In this document: piece by piece, positions 1 to 10,272 of the stretch
Layout of the letters: every line of letters starts with the position of its first letter
Position numbering within the stretch: position 1 is the stretch's first letter
Notes under the pieces: model-generated
The model's database searches: none
Told to the model about the DNA's origin: nothing
The model's input: only the letters and a program-made list of their open reading frames with translations
Position numbers and translations under genes: made by a program
Origin: Miscanthus floridulus
Taxonomy: Eukaryota; Streptophyta; Magnoliopsida; Poales; Poaceae
Direction of reading: 5' to 3'
Length of the DNA: 64,000 nucleotides
NCBI RefSeq assembly: GCF_019320115.1
Contig: NC_089581.1
Span: 72,275,155 to 72,339,154, forward strand

Positions 1-431
1 GTTATTTGTACTCCTAAAAAGATGAACCGAACAGAAACTGAGTTAGTTATCGGTTTAAGTTTTCAGCCTAGAACCAGTACTTATATTTTTTTTCTTTTTT
101 TTTTAAAAAAAAAGCTATTCCAGAATTTAACAACACTATTATTTCGGTGGTATATATAGTTAACAAGCCTGTCAATAGCATGGAGCCGATAATGATTTTA
201 TATCAATCATAAGATATGTCGGCTTGATCTCTTAGAGGTCTTGGAGGTGCTTACAGGGGGTTAGAGGTAGGGTTGCGCATGTGCATCATATGAGTATCTA
301 TGTATATATGCTCGGATTTGAGAAAAAACATGAACACAACTTTGTTAGCTTCCTAGGAAAGCACCACGCTATTTAGAAATGAAAATTCCATGGAATAACT
401 TTAAAATAACGATGTTGTCCAATTTAGTTTA
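1..431. other. AT-rich intergenic DNA, nothing recognised
   Basis: No open reading frame of note, no RNA gene and no repeat structure was recognised here. It is the left flank of the inverted-repeat element that starts near 432. Confidence 0.6.
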
Positions 432-1170
432 GAGTAAAATGCACGAGCGGTCTTTAAGCTTGTCACATGGTGTCAGATTAGGCCTTTGAACTCTCAAAAT
501 ACATTTTCATGTAATTTAAACTTGTCTTTTGGTGTCACCTAGGTCCCCGAACTCTCAAAATTAATTCATTTTCAGGTACCCAACTTGTCTTGGGGTGCCA
601 TCTAAGTCCATAACTATAAAAATTTTATTTTTGGGTCCTCAAACTACTATGTCATATAGGTCCAAAAGAGCTCCAGCTAGCCCACATGCTAGTCTCTGGC
701 GCTCCGTCTATATGCTCTCCCTCTCTTTTAGCTCCATCTCCATGCTCTCCTCTCTATGTTCCAATCTAGTATGACATTGCATCACAATCGCCAACTAGCC
801 ATCCTCGACCCATGCCTCACGGCATCATCAATAGTGGTGACAACAAGGCCAAAGCTAGTGCTCCTTAGACAGAAGAGGTAGGTGAACGATTGCTTTGCCA
901 TTAAGTTTCTTCCCCGGTCAAGAATGAGGTATGGATCCAACCGCTATGGCATATGGCATCGTGATGCAGAGTAGATCAGGTCCATTTAGACCTAACTGAC
1001 ACTATGACAAGTTCTTGGATTACACACTTACATGTCCGAGGACATGAAAATCGAAGTTTGGGTTCTAGACAATACATAAAGACAAATCCGTGGACTTAAA
1101 AATACATTAGAGTTCTGAGACCTAAATGACACCTAGAGAAAAATTCAAGGATCGGCGTGTATTTTACTCT
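432..1170. mobile_element. Inverted-repeat (foldback or MULE-like) non-autonomous element
   Basis: The left end (GAGTAAAATGCACGAGCGG) and the reverse complement of the right end (GAGTAAAATACACGCCGA) match. Similarity continues inward for over 100 bp as an imperfect terminal inverted repeat. Each arm consists of degenerate tandem units of about 60 bp containing 'gtgtca..taggtc...gaactct'; the left arm has three to four between about 455 and 665. The unique core (about 665-960) has no convincing ORF. Arms built of tandem repeats are typical of foldback-type elements, but a MULE-derived element is also possible. I could not fix a clean target-site duplication, so the ends are approximate. Confidence 0.55.
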
Positions 1171-2437
1171 TTAATTTATAGCGAGGTTAGTTAGCCTTTA
1201 ATTCTTAAAATGTCTAGAGTTAGACAAGCTATTAATTTTGTTAACCTTGTTAGTTCACCTTTAATGTAGGCCATGTTTAAAATTGGTGAAACAAGTTTTA
1301 GTAGTCTCTATTTATCATACTCATGAGTCGTTACATGCAACAATGGAGAGAGAAATGGAGAGAGAGAGAGAGGTGGAGTCGTGGAGAAAGATGTTGGAAC
1401 ATCGGCCAACCTTCCTATAGATTGGCCAACCTGGCTCTGAGTCCATCCAGGTTCAATTCTTGTGATAAGCCAAGAAACACACCGAGAAGTGATCATGTAC
1501 ATTGATGCAGTGACAATTTGATCTGACATCCCAGTTAGCCCCAGGCCACCACGCTGCGCCGCTGGCCACCACCGCGAGCAGGGCCGCACACCAGCACGTG
1601 ACCACTCTTCCTCCCCACCCAACCACCACCACTAACAGGCGTGTCATGGTGCCGCCGCCACCGCTCGAATCGATGCTCCACACCCCCACCCGGTGCCCGC
1701 GCGAGCCCTTTGGTTGTGGGCTGGGCATGTCCGCGGCTTCGCCCTCCGTGGACCGAGGCTCCAAGCAACCAAACATTGAGACGAGGAGCGATTGTAGGTT
1801 GACTCAACGCCTATCCTCACTCCTTCGGTGATGATTGGTAATCTATTAATATTTTTTGGTAAAAACCGAAATCAAACTGAAAATCTAAAAACGAATTTTT
1901 TCGGTACTGATTTTTGGAACAAACTGATTTTAGGAGGAAATGATCCAACAATACCTAATGTCCAACCCTATCTTAGGAGTGTTGCTGATGCCCCCCACGT
2001 GTTTGACCGGCTATACGTGCCCAACAATACCGAATGCCCAACAATACCGAATGTCCAACAGCCTACCCATATAGGGACCCAAACCCAAAATGCATCGCGC
2101 ACACGAAAAAAACGGCGTTCAATAGAGTTGGCATACCAAGCACCTATTTTGCATAGAAGGAGAGAGGGAACCCAAATGTGCATTCTCCCTCCGTCTTCTC
2201 TCTCCTCAACCCAAATCTCTAGCACATAGGAGGCGCTGGGGTGGGGCAAACCGCGGCAGCGGCAGCGACGCCCTCGACGGTGGCAGAGGCCTCTACGCCA
2301 TCGTCCTCCTCCTCCGGCGCGAGGGCCCATGGGTGCTGCAGCGCCATAGGCCAGGGGCGCCATTGCTGGAGGCACGGTGAACCGACGGCGCGGCGGAGAA
2401 GACACAGGTCCCCCGGCGCCTGGAGCTGGCAACGGAC
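1171..2437. other. Host intergenic DNA, GC-rich towards the right end
   Basis: A GA-rich microsatellite lies at about 1343-1380 and a 17-bp direct duplication (CCCAACAATACCGAATG) at about 2019-2054. From about 2230 the sequence becomes GC-rich and CpG-rich and continues, after element A is removed, into 15393-15592. Short ORFs on both strands are low-complexity Arg/Gly/Ala-rich translations and I do not call them genes. The last five bases (2433-2437, CGGAC) are the target duplication of element A. Confidence 0.5.
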
Positions 2438-2910
2438 TGTGGGGGTATTAACCCCTATACCCTTACGGCTAAGCTTGGGCTGGCCCGGATCGATGGGTTC
2501 AGTCCACCCGAAAGATGACGTGCGGCCCAGTTAACCTGATCGGAGTCCCGCACAAGGAATCAAGACGGATTTGGCAACCAAGCAGGATCCTGGTCGGTTA
2601 GAATAGGAATCCTTATCCGGCCAGATATGGCAATTGTAACTGACTAGGATTAGTTTCCAGATCTGTAACCCTGCCCCTCGGACTATATAAGGCGGGCAGG
2701 GGACCCCTCTAAAAAATATCTCTCATTGACATACAGCAATACAAATCAGACGCAGGACGTAGGTATTACGCCTTCTTGGCGGCCGAACCTGGATAAAACC
2801 TCGTGTCTGTCTTGCGTCACCGTCTTGTTTGGGGCTTGCGCATCTGTCTGCCGATAATCTACTACCTTGGGCATACCCCTAGGTAGACTGCCGACCATAT
2901 TTCGTCGACA
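2438..2910 (+). repeat. Element A 5' LTR
   Basis: The LTR begins TGTGGGGGTATTAACCCC and ends TTTCGTCGACA. It contains a TATA box at 2684-2690 that should drive the genomic RNA. It is identical to the 3' LTR except for one base, so both descend from one recent reverse transcription. Confidence 0.97.
2684..2690 (+). promoter_or_regulatory. TATA box of the element A 5' LTR
   Basis: TATATAA lies in the context CGGACTATATAAGGCGGGCAGG. The same core block occurs in the LTR of the otherwise diverged element F, indicating selection on the promoter. The same sequence is present in the 3' LTR. Confidence 0.8.
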
Positions 2911-2911
2911 G

Positions 2912-2929
2912 TGGCGCGCCAGGTAGGGG
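2912..2929 (+). promoter_or_regulatory. Element A primer-binding site
   Basis: TGGCGCGCCAGGTAGGGG starts one base after the LTR, where a tRNA 3' end primes minus-strand synthesis. Element F has TTGGTGCGCCAGGTAGGGG at the same place, sharing GCGCCAGGTAGGGG. I do not assign the tRNA. Confidence 0.7.
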
Positions 2930-2958
2930 GTGTGCGTACTGCTCGTCAAGCAAACAAG

Positions 2959-4410
2959 ATGGTCATCGTCTCCGGCTCCATGGCTACGCCCAACGGCCTC
3001 ACGTTCACCGTCGGCCAGATCACCTGGACCACCGGCCCCGACGTCTCCATCACCATGACCGCGGAGGAGGCGTGGATTCAACTCGCGCCGACGACTACTT
3101 CACCTGCATCGGCTACGGCTCCGACCACGGTGAACACGATTCCGACCACGGTGAACACGGCTCCGACCACGACGAACGTGGCTCCGACCACGATGGATCT
3201 GGCTCCGACCACGGTACATCTGGCTCCGACCACGCTTACAGCCACGCCGACAACCCGTCGTCTGCTTCCCCGCTACAGAGGAAAACAGATCGACGATACT
3301 GACTTGCTCGACTCCATCGATCGGGTCGGCATCAAACTCGCTGAAACCCTAGCTCTGGTAAGTACGATTCAAAGCCAACCTGATGAGCAGGTAACATCTT
3401 CCCATAGCAGATCTATCCGACCAGCTCGGACCAGTCGTCCTGCACGACTCGGAACAGATCTTGTGGTCGTGTCTACTCCTGAGGGGCGCTCTGCTCGTCG
3501 CCAGCCAGCCTTTGCGACGGATCTCCGACTCTGCGAGTACGAAGCCCCGACGGAGAACCACCAGGTCCAGCCCTACGGCCTGCAAAACGCTGCCTCCTGC
3601 TACGCGTACAACCTGCGACACCGCTCGGATCTGTGTCCTGTACACCGATCTCGGCCGAAGCCATGCAACATCGTCAACATGGTCCGGATCGAAGATTATC
3701 GGGAAGGATCCGTCCACACAGTCCGAGAAGGTGACTCCAGCTCCTCATCCGGCATCGCATCCAACGCATCTGTCCACACCGAGCTTCAGCGTCACGAAGA
3801 TGAAGGCGCCCAATATGATCTGGATCTACCAGACCACGCCCCGGGTTTCCCCCAATTTCCGTCTTTCCCGCCAAGACGAGGGGATTTGATCCATGTTGTC
3901 AGCAACGACGAGCCGCCAGCAGTTGGCGAAACAGAACAAGAAAAGACTGCACGCGAAGCACGCAATATTGACCGGTTTAATCGCCGGCAAAACGAAGCTG
4001 AAGCAGACCAGGAGGCACGACGCATAAGAGTCCAACCGCGCGACCTCAACAATGCTTTCGACAGGGTGGGGGATAAACAAGTCTTCAGGACCCCAAGCGC
4101 CAACGTAGCCGTCGCCATGGCGACGATGCAGCGGCTGCCCAACACTCCCGAGACTCAAGTAATCCGTGATGACATACAAGCTTATCTGACGGCTACTATG
4201 GCTCAGACCGCAGAGATGAACCAAGCCCGGGCTCCATCCGTTTCTGTCGAATCAAGCCACAGCCGCCAATACTCAAGTCGCTCACAGCCACTCAACCTAC
4301 GTGGCTCGCGCAATAACGACCCATCGGACAACCGTCAAGGCGGGAACGGTGGTCGCGATGGTGGTCGGGACGACAACCGCCGCCGGGAGGATAACCGCCA
4401 CGACGTTTGA
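2959..4410 (+). CDS. gag: Element A Gag, N-terminal part, ending at an in-frame TGA
   Basis: The first ATG after the primer site is at 2959. The frame is also open upstream to 2911, but without an ATG. The product begins MVIVSGSMATPNGLTFTVGQ, and element F encodes a related N-terminus. A Thr/Pro-rich stretch (3118-3243) is encoded by 21-bp tandem repeats. A charged Arg/Asn/Asp-rich region follows and runs into TGA at 4408-4410. Beyond it the same frame is open with no further stop until 6445, so one Gag-protease polyprotein of roughly 1160 residues is split by a single nonsense codon. A CGA-to-TGA transition is the simplest cause. Recoding cannot be excluded because the element is very young. 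Confidence 0.85.
   Translation: MVIVSGSMATPNGLTFTVGQITWTTGPDVSITMTAEEAWIQLAPTTTSPASATAPTTVNTIPTTVNTAPTTTNVAPTTMDLAPTTVHLAPTTLTATPTTRRLLPRYRGKQIDDTDLLDSIDRVGIKLAETLALVSTIQSQPDEQVTSSHSRSIRPARTSRPARLGTDLVVVSTPEGRSARRQPAFATDLRLCEYEAPTENHQVQPYGLQNAASCYAYNLRHRSDLCPVHRSRPKPCNIVNMVRIEDYREGSVHTVREGDSSSSSGIASNASVHTELQRHEDEGAQYDLDLPDHAPGFPQFPSFPPRRGDLIHVVSNDEPPAVGETEQEKTAREARNIDRFNRRQNEAEADQEARRIRVQPRDLNNAFDRVGDKQVFRTPSANVAVAMATMQRLPNTPETQVIRDDIQAYLTATMAQTAEMNQARAPSVSVESSHSRQYSSRSQPLNLRGSRNNDPSDNRQGGNGGRDGGRDDNRRREDNRHDV
3118..3243 (+). repeat. 21-bp coding minisatellite in gag
   Basis: About six units of the type GCTCCGACCACGGTGAACACG encode repeated Ala-Pro-Thr-Thr-x-x-x. The unit length is a multiple of three, so copy number can change without breaking the frame. 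Confidence 0.85.
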
Positions 4411-6447
4411 GGCGATAACCGCCGAGTTAACCGCGGCAATCGCCGTGATAACCGCGGTCGCAGCGCTAATCCAGGTGGCAATCGAGATCACCGCGATGGC
4501 AATAACGATCTCCGCCATTACCTCGGTGGACGTGATTTGCGTGCTCGCATCAACCAGAGAGCCGACGATCGCGCATCCCATGAAAGCTATCGCCGTATGG
4601 AGTACGACACCGTCCACGGTCCGCCGGGTCTGAAGCAGTTCACTCCACACCTGCGCCAAGTCATATGGCCCAAGAATTTCAAGCTCGAAAAGCTTCAGAA
4701 GTACGACGGCAAAGAAAACCCCGAATTATGGGTCATGCTCTATGAAACCGCGTGCCGGTCAGCCATGGCTGACGAGCACGTTATGTCTAACTACTTCCCA
4801 GTCGCCGTTGGTCATGCAGGTCACCAATGGCTAGTTAGCTTGCCGGCAAACTCTTTTGACTCTTGGCAGGAACTCAAGCAGGCCTTCATCGACAATTTCA
4901 TCGCTACTTGTGAACAACCCGGCAACAAGTACGATCTGCAACGGATCCGAGATCGGAAAGACGAACCACTGCGCGAGTACGTTCGGCGTTTCTCGGAGAT
5001 GCGCATCAAGGTCCCATCAATATCCGACAACGAAGCAATCAAGGCTTTCGTCACCGGCCTCCGCTTCCACGACGCCCTGAGAGACAAGCTCCTCCGGAAA
5101 AGACCTGAGTCAGTCACAGCGCTCTTGGCCACCGCTAAGAAATACGCGGACGCCGACGACGCTAAAAAGATAATCGTCGAAGAAGAAGCAAGGGTCCCAC
5201 GCTCCGACCACCCCCCACACCGCGATGATTACCGCGGCAACCGTGGTCGGAACGACAATTTTGACCGCCGCAACCAGCGCAACGACTCCCGCGACCACCG
5301 TGATCAACGTAATCAGCGGCGCAACCGCCGTGACGATTACAGAAGCAAGCGTGCTCGGGAAGATGATGGCGAGGTCAATACTGTGAAAAAGGGCGGGGGA
5401 CGTCGTAACTACGAGGACGATTACGCCAAGGCATTGAAGGGCCCCTGCCAGCTCCATCCCAAGTCGAACCATACCATGGAGAATTGTCGCGTCCTCAAGA
5501 CTATCTACACGCGCCAACAGGCTCCGGATATGTCCGACAAGCCTACTGACGTGAGGGAACAGCGCAACGAGGACAACGACGACGACGATGCAGATCCCCG
5601 TCATAAATACGTCAAGCCGACGGATCGCGTGCACACCATCATCGGCGGCAAGGTGTCCATTGAGACCAAACGAGAACGCAAGCTGCTCGCCCGCGCCTGC
5701 TTGAACGTGGCAAAGAACGACAACCTTCTTACCGATCCGCGGCTTCCTCCGTGGTCTCACCGTGAAATCTACTTCAGCAGGAAGGACCAATGGGCCGCCA
5801 TACCCGAGCCAGGGCGTTTTCCCCTGGTCCTCGATCCTTGCATCAACAAGGTTCAATTCGACAGAGTACTGATCGACGGCGGCAGCTCCATTGATATACT
5901 GTTCAAGAACAGCCTGCCTGCTCTGAAAATAGCCCAGGCGGACCTGAAGCCGTACGAGGCACAGTTCTGGGGCGTTCTCCCTGGACAGAGCTCTACACCT
6001 CTCGGGCAGATCACGCTACCGGTGCAGTTTGGGACTCCGGACCACTTCCGCACCGACTACGTCAATTTCGTGGTCGCTGATTTCGACGGCACCTACCATG
6101 CTATTCTTGGTCGACCATCGCTCACCAAGTTCATGGCCATACCTCATTACAGGTATCTGGTGCTCAAGATGCCTACTGAGAAAGGAGTTTTAACCCTCAG
6201 GGGCAACGTATACGCAGCTTACACCTGCGAGGACGACAGCTTCAAAATAGCAGAGGCCCACGACCTCTCTATTCGCATGGCCGAGACCATTCTCGACGCT
6301 AAGAAGACCACGGCCGACCACTTGGAGATCCCAGAGCTCGAGGCTCCGCGCAAGAACATCAGGTGCAAGGAGCACAAGACGATCCAGCTGGTCGAGGGTG
6401 ATCCCAGCAAAACGGCCCTCATCGGGGCCGACCTGGATCCCAAATAG
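4411..6447 (+). CDS. gag-pro: Element A Gag C-terminal part and aspartic protease, ending at TAG
   Basis: This continues the Gag frame. An Arg/Asp/Asn-rich linker is followed by the retrotransposon Gag domain (about 4640-5160, starting around WPKNFKLEKLQKYDGKENPE), which packages RNA in virus-like particles. A basic region follows, then a zinc-knuckle-like motif C-x2-H-x4-H-x4-C (5446-5487) in which His replaces the second Cys. The retropepsin-like protease has its active-site Asp at 5875-5877 in the motif DGGSS and the flap-side motif AILGRP near 6100. The frame ends at TAG 6445-6447, then stays open into pol. The first in-frame ATG after the TGA is near 4600, so without readthrough this part would need another route to translation. 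Confidence 0.9.
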   Translation, partial: GDNRRVNRGNRRDNRGRSANPGGNRDHRDGNNDLRHYLGGRDLRARINQRADDRASHESYRRMEYDTVHGPPGLKQFTPHLRQVIWPKNFKLEKLQKYDGKENPELWVMLYETACRSAMADEHVMSNYFPVAVGHAGHQWLVSLPANSFDSWQELKQAFIDNFIATCEQPGNKYDLQRIRDRKDEPLREYVRRFSEMRIKVPSISDNEAIKAFVTGLRFHDALRDKLLRKRPESVTALLATAKKYADADDAKKIIVEEEARVPRSDHPPHRDDYRGNRGRNDNFDRRNQRNDSRDHRDQRNQRRNRRDDYRSKRAREDDGEVNTVKKGGGRRNYEDDYAKALKGPCQLHPKSNHTMENCRVLKTIYTRQQAPDMSDKPTDVREQRNEDNDDDDADPRHKYVKPTDRVHTIIGGKVSIETKRERKLLARACLNVAKNDNLLTDPRLPPWSHREIYFSRKDQWAAIPEPGRFPLVLDPCINKVQFDRVLIDGGSSIDILFKNSLPALKIAQADLKPYEAQFWGVLPGQSSTPLGQITLPVQFGTPDHFRTDYVNFVVADFDGTYHAILGRPSLTKFMAIPHYRYLVLKMPTEKGVLTLRGNVYAAYTCEDDSFKIAEAHDLSIRMAETILDAKKTTADHLEIPELEAPRKNIRCKEHKTIQLVEGDPSKTALIGADLDPK
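6445..6447 (+). promoter_or_regulatory. In-frame TAG between Gag-Pro and Pol, candidate readthrough site
   Basis: The context is CCC AAA TAG GAA GAC with the pol frame open immediately downstream. The equivalent codon is TAG in E (21680-21682), F (44487-44489, minus) and C (52491-52493, minus), always after AAA. Suppression of such a stop would make Pol as a minor Gag-Pro-Pol fusion. Confidence 0.65.
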
Positions 6448-9400
6448 GAAGACGCGCTCGTCAGGTTCTTGAGGGGCAACGTGGATGTGTTTGCATGGAA
6501 ACCTTCCGACATGCCCGGTGTACCTCGGGACTTGATTGAGCACTCCTTGAATGTCAACAGCAAAGCCAAACCAATCAAGCAGAAGCTACGACGTTTCGCT
6601 CGCGACAAAAAGGAGGCGATTAGGGTAGAAGTTACACGGCTTTTGGCAGCCGGGTTTATCAAAGAAGTGTATCATCCGGAATGGTTAGCCAACCCGGTTC
6701 TTGTACGCAAAAAAAATAATGAATGGAGAATGTGCGTTGATTACACTGATCTCAACAAACACTGCCCTAAGGACCCCTTTGGCTTACCTCGCATAGACGA
6801 GGTCGTAGATTCAACCGCCGGTTGCGAGCTGCTTTCCTTTCTCGATTGCTACTCTGGTTATCACCAGATCGCTCTCAAAAAGGACGACCAGATCAAGACA
6901 TCTTTCATCACGCCTTTCGGCGCCTACTGCTACACGACCATGTCGTTCGGGCTCAAAAACGCCGGTGCTACCTACCAACGCGCTATACAGGCCTGCCTCA
7001 ACGACGAGATAAGAGACGGCCTCGTCGAAGCTTACGTCGACGATGTAGTTGTCAAAACCAAGGAAGCACATACCCTTGTTGACAATCTGGAACGCGCCTT
7101 CGCAGCCCTTAATACGTTCCAATGGAAATTAAACCCAAAGAAGTGCATCTTTGGTGTCCCTTCTGGCATATTGCTCGGCAACGTCGTCAGTTACGACGGC
7201 ATACGCCCTAACCCGGAGAAAGTCAAAGCTGTCTTAGACATGAAGCCCCCAAAAAAGGTGAAGGATGTCCAGAAGCTCACCGGCTGCATGGCTGCTCTAA
7301 GCCGTTTCATATCAAGATTAGGAGAAAAAGGACTACCGTTCTTCAAACTGCTCAAAGCGTCCGAGAAGTTCGAGTGGTCGGAGGAAGCAGACGCTGCCTT
7401 CATGCAGCTGAAACAATACCTCACGTCACCTCCGGTACTTACTGCTCCCAGAGAAGACGAAACTCTCCTACTTTACATTGCGGCAACCGATCGGGTGGTT
7501 TCCACTACACTGGTGGTCGAGCGTGACGAGCCGGGCCACGCCTACAAGGTACAGCGGCCAATTTATTTCATTAGTGAGGTACTCAACGAATCCAAGACCA
7601 GGTACCCACAGATTCAGAAACTGCTCTACGCCATACTGATAACATCCCGAAAGTTGAGACATTACTTCGACGGATATCGTGTGGTGGTCATGACCGAGTA
7701 TCCTTTGGGGGACATTATTCGCAATAAGGACGCGAACGGGCGCATCGTCAAATGGGCAATGGAGCTATGCCCCCTTTCCTTGGAATTTGCAAGCCGTACT
7801 ACAATCAAGTCTCAGGCACTCGTCGATTTCATCGTCGAGTGGACAGACTTAAGCACCCCCGCCTCTCCGGGATCCGACGAATGTTGGACGATGTACTTCG
7901 ACGGTTCTCTCAACATTGACGGTGCGGGAGCAGGAGTTCTTTTCGTATCACCATCCAAGGAAAAGCTCCGGTACGTCCTCAGGATTTATTTCCCAGCATC
8001 TAATAATGCCGCCGAGTATGAAGCATGCCTGCATGGTCTACGCATTGCGGTTGAGCTTGGAGTTAAACGTCTCTATGTCTACGGAGATTCGGCTCTGGTC
8101 ATCAACCAACTCAACAAGGACTGGGACACGACCAGTGAAAAGATGGACGCATATTGCAAATCGATAAGAAAGCTGGAAGGCAGGTTCTATGGCATCGAGT
8201 ACATACACGTGGTCCGGGACAAGAACCAGGCAGCAGATGCGTTGTCAAAGTTAGGATCATCCCGAGCCAAAATCCCACATGGCGTATTCGTCCAAGACCT
8301 GCTCACGCCCTCTATTGAAGACGAAGATTCAACGACCGACAAAGTCTCAGACCAGCAATTAGTGGCTACGGTTCCAGCGCCGAGCACAACCGAGCCGCTT
8401 CCGACCACTCATGAGCCAGACTGGAGAACACCTTTCATCAAGTACTTAACAGACGGTAGCGGTTATATCGATCGAACAGAAAATGAACGCCTGATGCGTC
8501 GTAGTAAGCAGTATCTGCTCGTCGATGGCAAGTTATGGCGCAAAAACGCTAAGGAGGAAATCTTGATGAAGTGTATAACCCAGGAAGAAGGCAAGCATCT
8601 CCTAGACCAAATCCACTCTGGCTCCTGCGGCAACCACGCGGCATCAAGAACACTGGTCGGTAAGGCTTTCCGAGCAGGGTTCTATTGGCCGTCAGCAGTG
8701 GCCGACGCAGAGAAGCTAGTCCGCCGCTGTGAAGGTTGTCAGTTTTTCTCCAAGAGAATCCATGTACCGGCACACGAGATCCAGACGATTCCAGCCTCTT
8801 GGCCCTTCGCATGCTGGGGACTGGACATGATCGGGCCTTTCAAACCAGCCCCTGGGAAATTTACATGCGTCTTCGTGCTAATTGATAAGTTTTCTAAGTG
8901 GATAGAATACATGCCTCTGGTACAGGCATCCTCAGAGAAAGCCGTCACATTCCTCGACCAGATCATCCGCCGTTTCGGCGTGCCCAACAGCATCATTACT
9001 GATCTGGGTACTCAGTTCACCGGGAACGCTTTTTGGGACTTCTGCGATGAAAGGAGCATAGTTGTAAAATACGTCTCGGTGGCGCATCCTAGAGCTAATG
9101 GACAAGTCGAGCGGGCAAATGGCATGATCTTGGACGCATTGAAAAAGAGGATGTACAGAGAAAACGATAAAGCTCCTGGAAGATGGCTCAAGGAGTTACC
9201 AGCCGTTGTCTGGGGCCTCCGAACTCAGCCCAGTCGTAACACTGGCGTCTCACCATACTTTATGGTTTACGGCGCTGAAGCAGTCCTCCCACCAGATATA
9301 GCTTTCCGATCAGCGCGGGTAGAGAACTTCGACGAAGGCAAGGTCGACGAAGTACGGGAGCTAGAAGTCAACAGCGCAGAAGAAAAAAGGCTTGATTCTT

Positions 9401-9660
9401 GCGTACGCACGGCCAAGTACCTTGCTGTTTTGCGCAGGTACTACAACAAGAACGTTAAAGAGCGTTTCTTCGTGGTCGGGGACTTAGTCTTGAAGTGGAA
9501 GACGAACCAGGCTGGTGTCCACAAACTCGCAACCCCATGGGAGGGACCCTTCATGATCAAGGAAGTCACACGTCCAACGTCTTACAGGTTAGCTCATCTA
9601 GACGGCACGGACGTACCGAACTCATGGCACATCGACAAGCTTAGACGCTTCTATGCTTAA
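6448..9660 (+). CDS. pol: Element A Pol: RT, RNase H, second RNase H, integrase
   Basis: The polyprotein is intact and about 1070 residues long, with no AUG at its start; it directly follows the TAG. RT has the YVDD catalytic motif at 7033-7044 and the earlier SFLD Asp. The first RNase H domain (about 7370-7830) has lost its acidic residues: the TDAS, E and D positions read AATD, K and E. A second RNase H follows with all four acids (D 7900, E 8014, D 8086, D 8236), the Tat-lineage hallmark. Integrase has the HHCC zinc site (about 8610-8740) and a DD35E triad (D 8824, D 9001, E 9109). The C-terminus ends in WEGPF...LRRFYA. I saw no frameshift or stop. Confidence 0.95.
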   Translation, partial: EDALVRFLRGNVDVFAWKPSDMPGVPRDLIEHSLNVNSKAKPIKQKLRRFARDKKEAIRVEVTRLLAAGFIKEVYHPEWLANPVLVRKKNNEWRMCVDYTDLNKHCPKDPFGLPRIDEVVDSTAGCELLSFLDCYSGYHQIALKKDDQIKTSFITPFGAYCYTTMSFGLKNAGATYQRAIQACLNDEIRDGLVEAYVDDVVVKTKEAHTLVDNLERAFAALNTFQWKLNPKKCIFGVPSGILLGNVVSYDGIRPNPEKVKAVLDMKPPKKVKDVQKLTGCMAALSRFISRLGEKGLPFFKLLKASEKFEWSEEADAAFMQLKQYLTSPPVLTAPREDETLLLYIAATDRVVSTTLVVERDEPGHAYKVQRPIYFISEVLNESKTRYPQIQKLLYAILITSRKLRHYFDGYRVVVMTEYPLGDIIRNKDANGRIVKWAMELCPLSLEFASRTTIKSQALVDFIVEWTDLSTPASPGSDECWTMYFDGSLNIDGAGAGVLFVSPSKEKLRYVLRIYFPASNNAAEYEACLHGLRIAVELGVKRLYVYGDSALVINQLNKDWDTTSEKMDAYCKSIRKLEGRFYGIEYIHVVRDKNQAADALSKLGSSRAKIPHGVFVQDLLTPSIEDEDSTTDKVSDQQLVATVPAPSTTEPLPTTHEPDWRTPFIKYLTDGSGYIDRTENERLMRRSKQYLLVDGKLWRKNAKEEILMKCITQEEGKHLLDQIHSGSCGNHAASRTLVGKAFRAGFYWPSAVADAEKLVRRCEGCQFFSKRIHVPAHEIQTIPASWPFACWGLDMIGPFKPAPGKFTCVFVLIDKFSKWIEYMPLVQASSEKAVTFLDQIIRRFGVPNSIITDLGTQFTGNAFWDFCDERSIVVKYVSVAHPRANGQVERANGMILDALKKRMYRENDKAPGRWLKELPAVVWGLRTQPSRNTGVSPYFMVYGAEAVLPPDIAFRSARVENFDEGKVDEVRELEVNSAEEKRLDSCVRTAKYLAVLRRYYNKNVKERFFVVGDLVLKWKTNQAGVHKLATPWEGPFMIKEVTRPTSYRLAHLDGTDVPNSWHIDKLRRFYA

Positions 9661-10272
9661 CTACGGAGATATGTACTCTACTTGTGTTTTCGATTTACTT
9701 TACTAAAGCAACTATGATTTCTTCGACCACTCTAATGTGTCACTCCAAATTTTATGGTTATTCTAACTTAAGCCAGTACAAGCCGACCACCACTCCTTCT
9801 ACGGTTTTCGGAGCAGGCCCTGTCTCCGGTTCCTCCCAACGCGTGCACGGGATCCGCTCTCTACGTTGCGGGTGATCGGCAGGTCCCCCCTGGTTTGGCT
9901 TGTCTGCGTTCACGTGTGCACAGGTCATAGTACCTCATACTCCGACCACATGCCAGACTAGGGCCGCACAAACTTTTCAGGATGACGTGTCGAGCAAAAC
10001 GGTACAACTAAACAGAACGTTAACACGTTCCCACTTAGTTACACCAACACAAAATTTCAAGCTTAAAGTACGTTTTGTATAAAACAAACAAGCTTATAAT
10101 GATATACAGTTACGTTATTACAAGCTTGCCTGAAAAGGTCCAAGTTTACAATAACACAACTATGTCCTCCTTCTACAGCTCTAAGCCTATTACATTGGCT
10201 GGTCGGGGCGCATGGCATTTACTGCTCGCCGCCTCTGATACCCTACTCGAGTCTCGAGGACTCTGGAGCTAG
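9661..10272. other. Element A spacer between pol and the opposite-strand gene
   Basis: AT-rich DNA without a convincing ORF. It would hold the 3' UTRs of two convergent transcripts: the genomic RNA from the left and the opposite-strand gene from the right. Confidence 0.6.

Noticed and set aside
1968..2432. 154-codon minus-strand reading, Arg/Gly-rich
   Set aside because: It is a low-complexity translation of GC-rich DNA with no domain. Its frame runs to the insertion site of A only because GC-rich DNA has few stops.
5110..5856. 248-codon minus-strand reading inside gag-pro of A
   Set aside because: It is a shadow of the well-supported sense frame, made of Val/Ala/Ile-rich translation of complementary codons.
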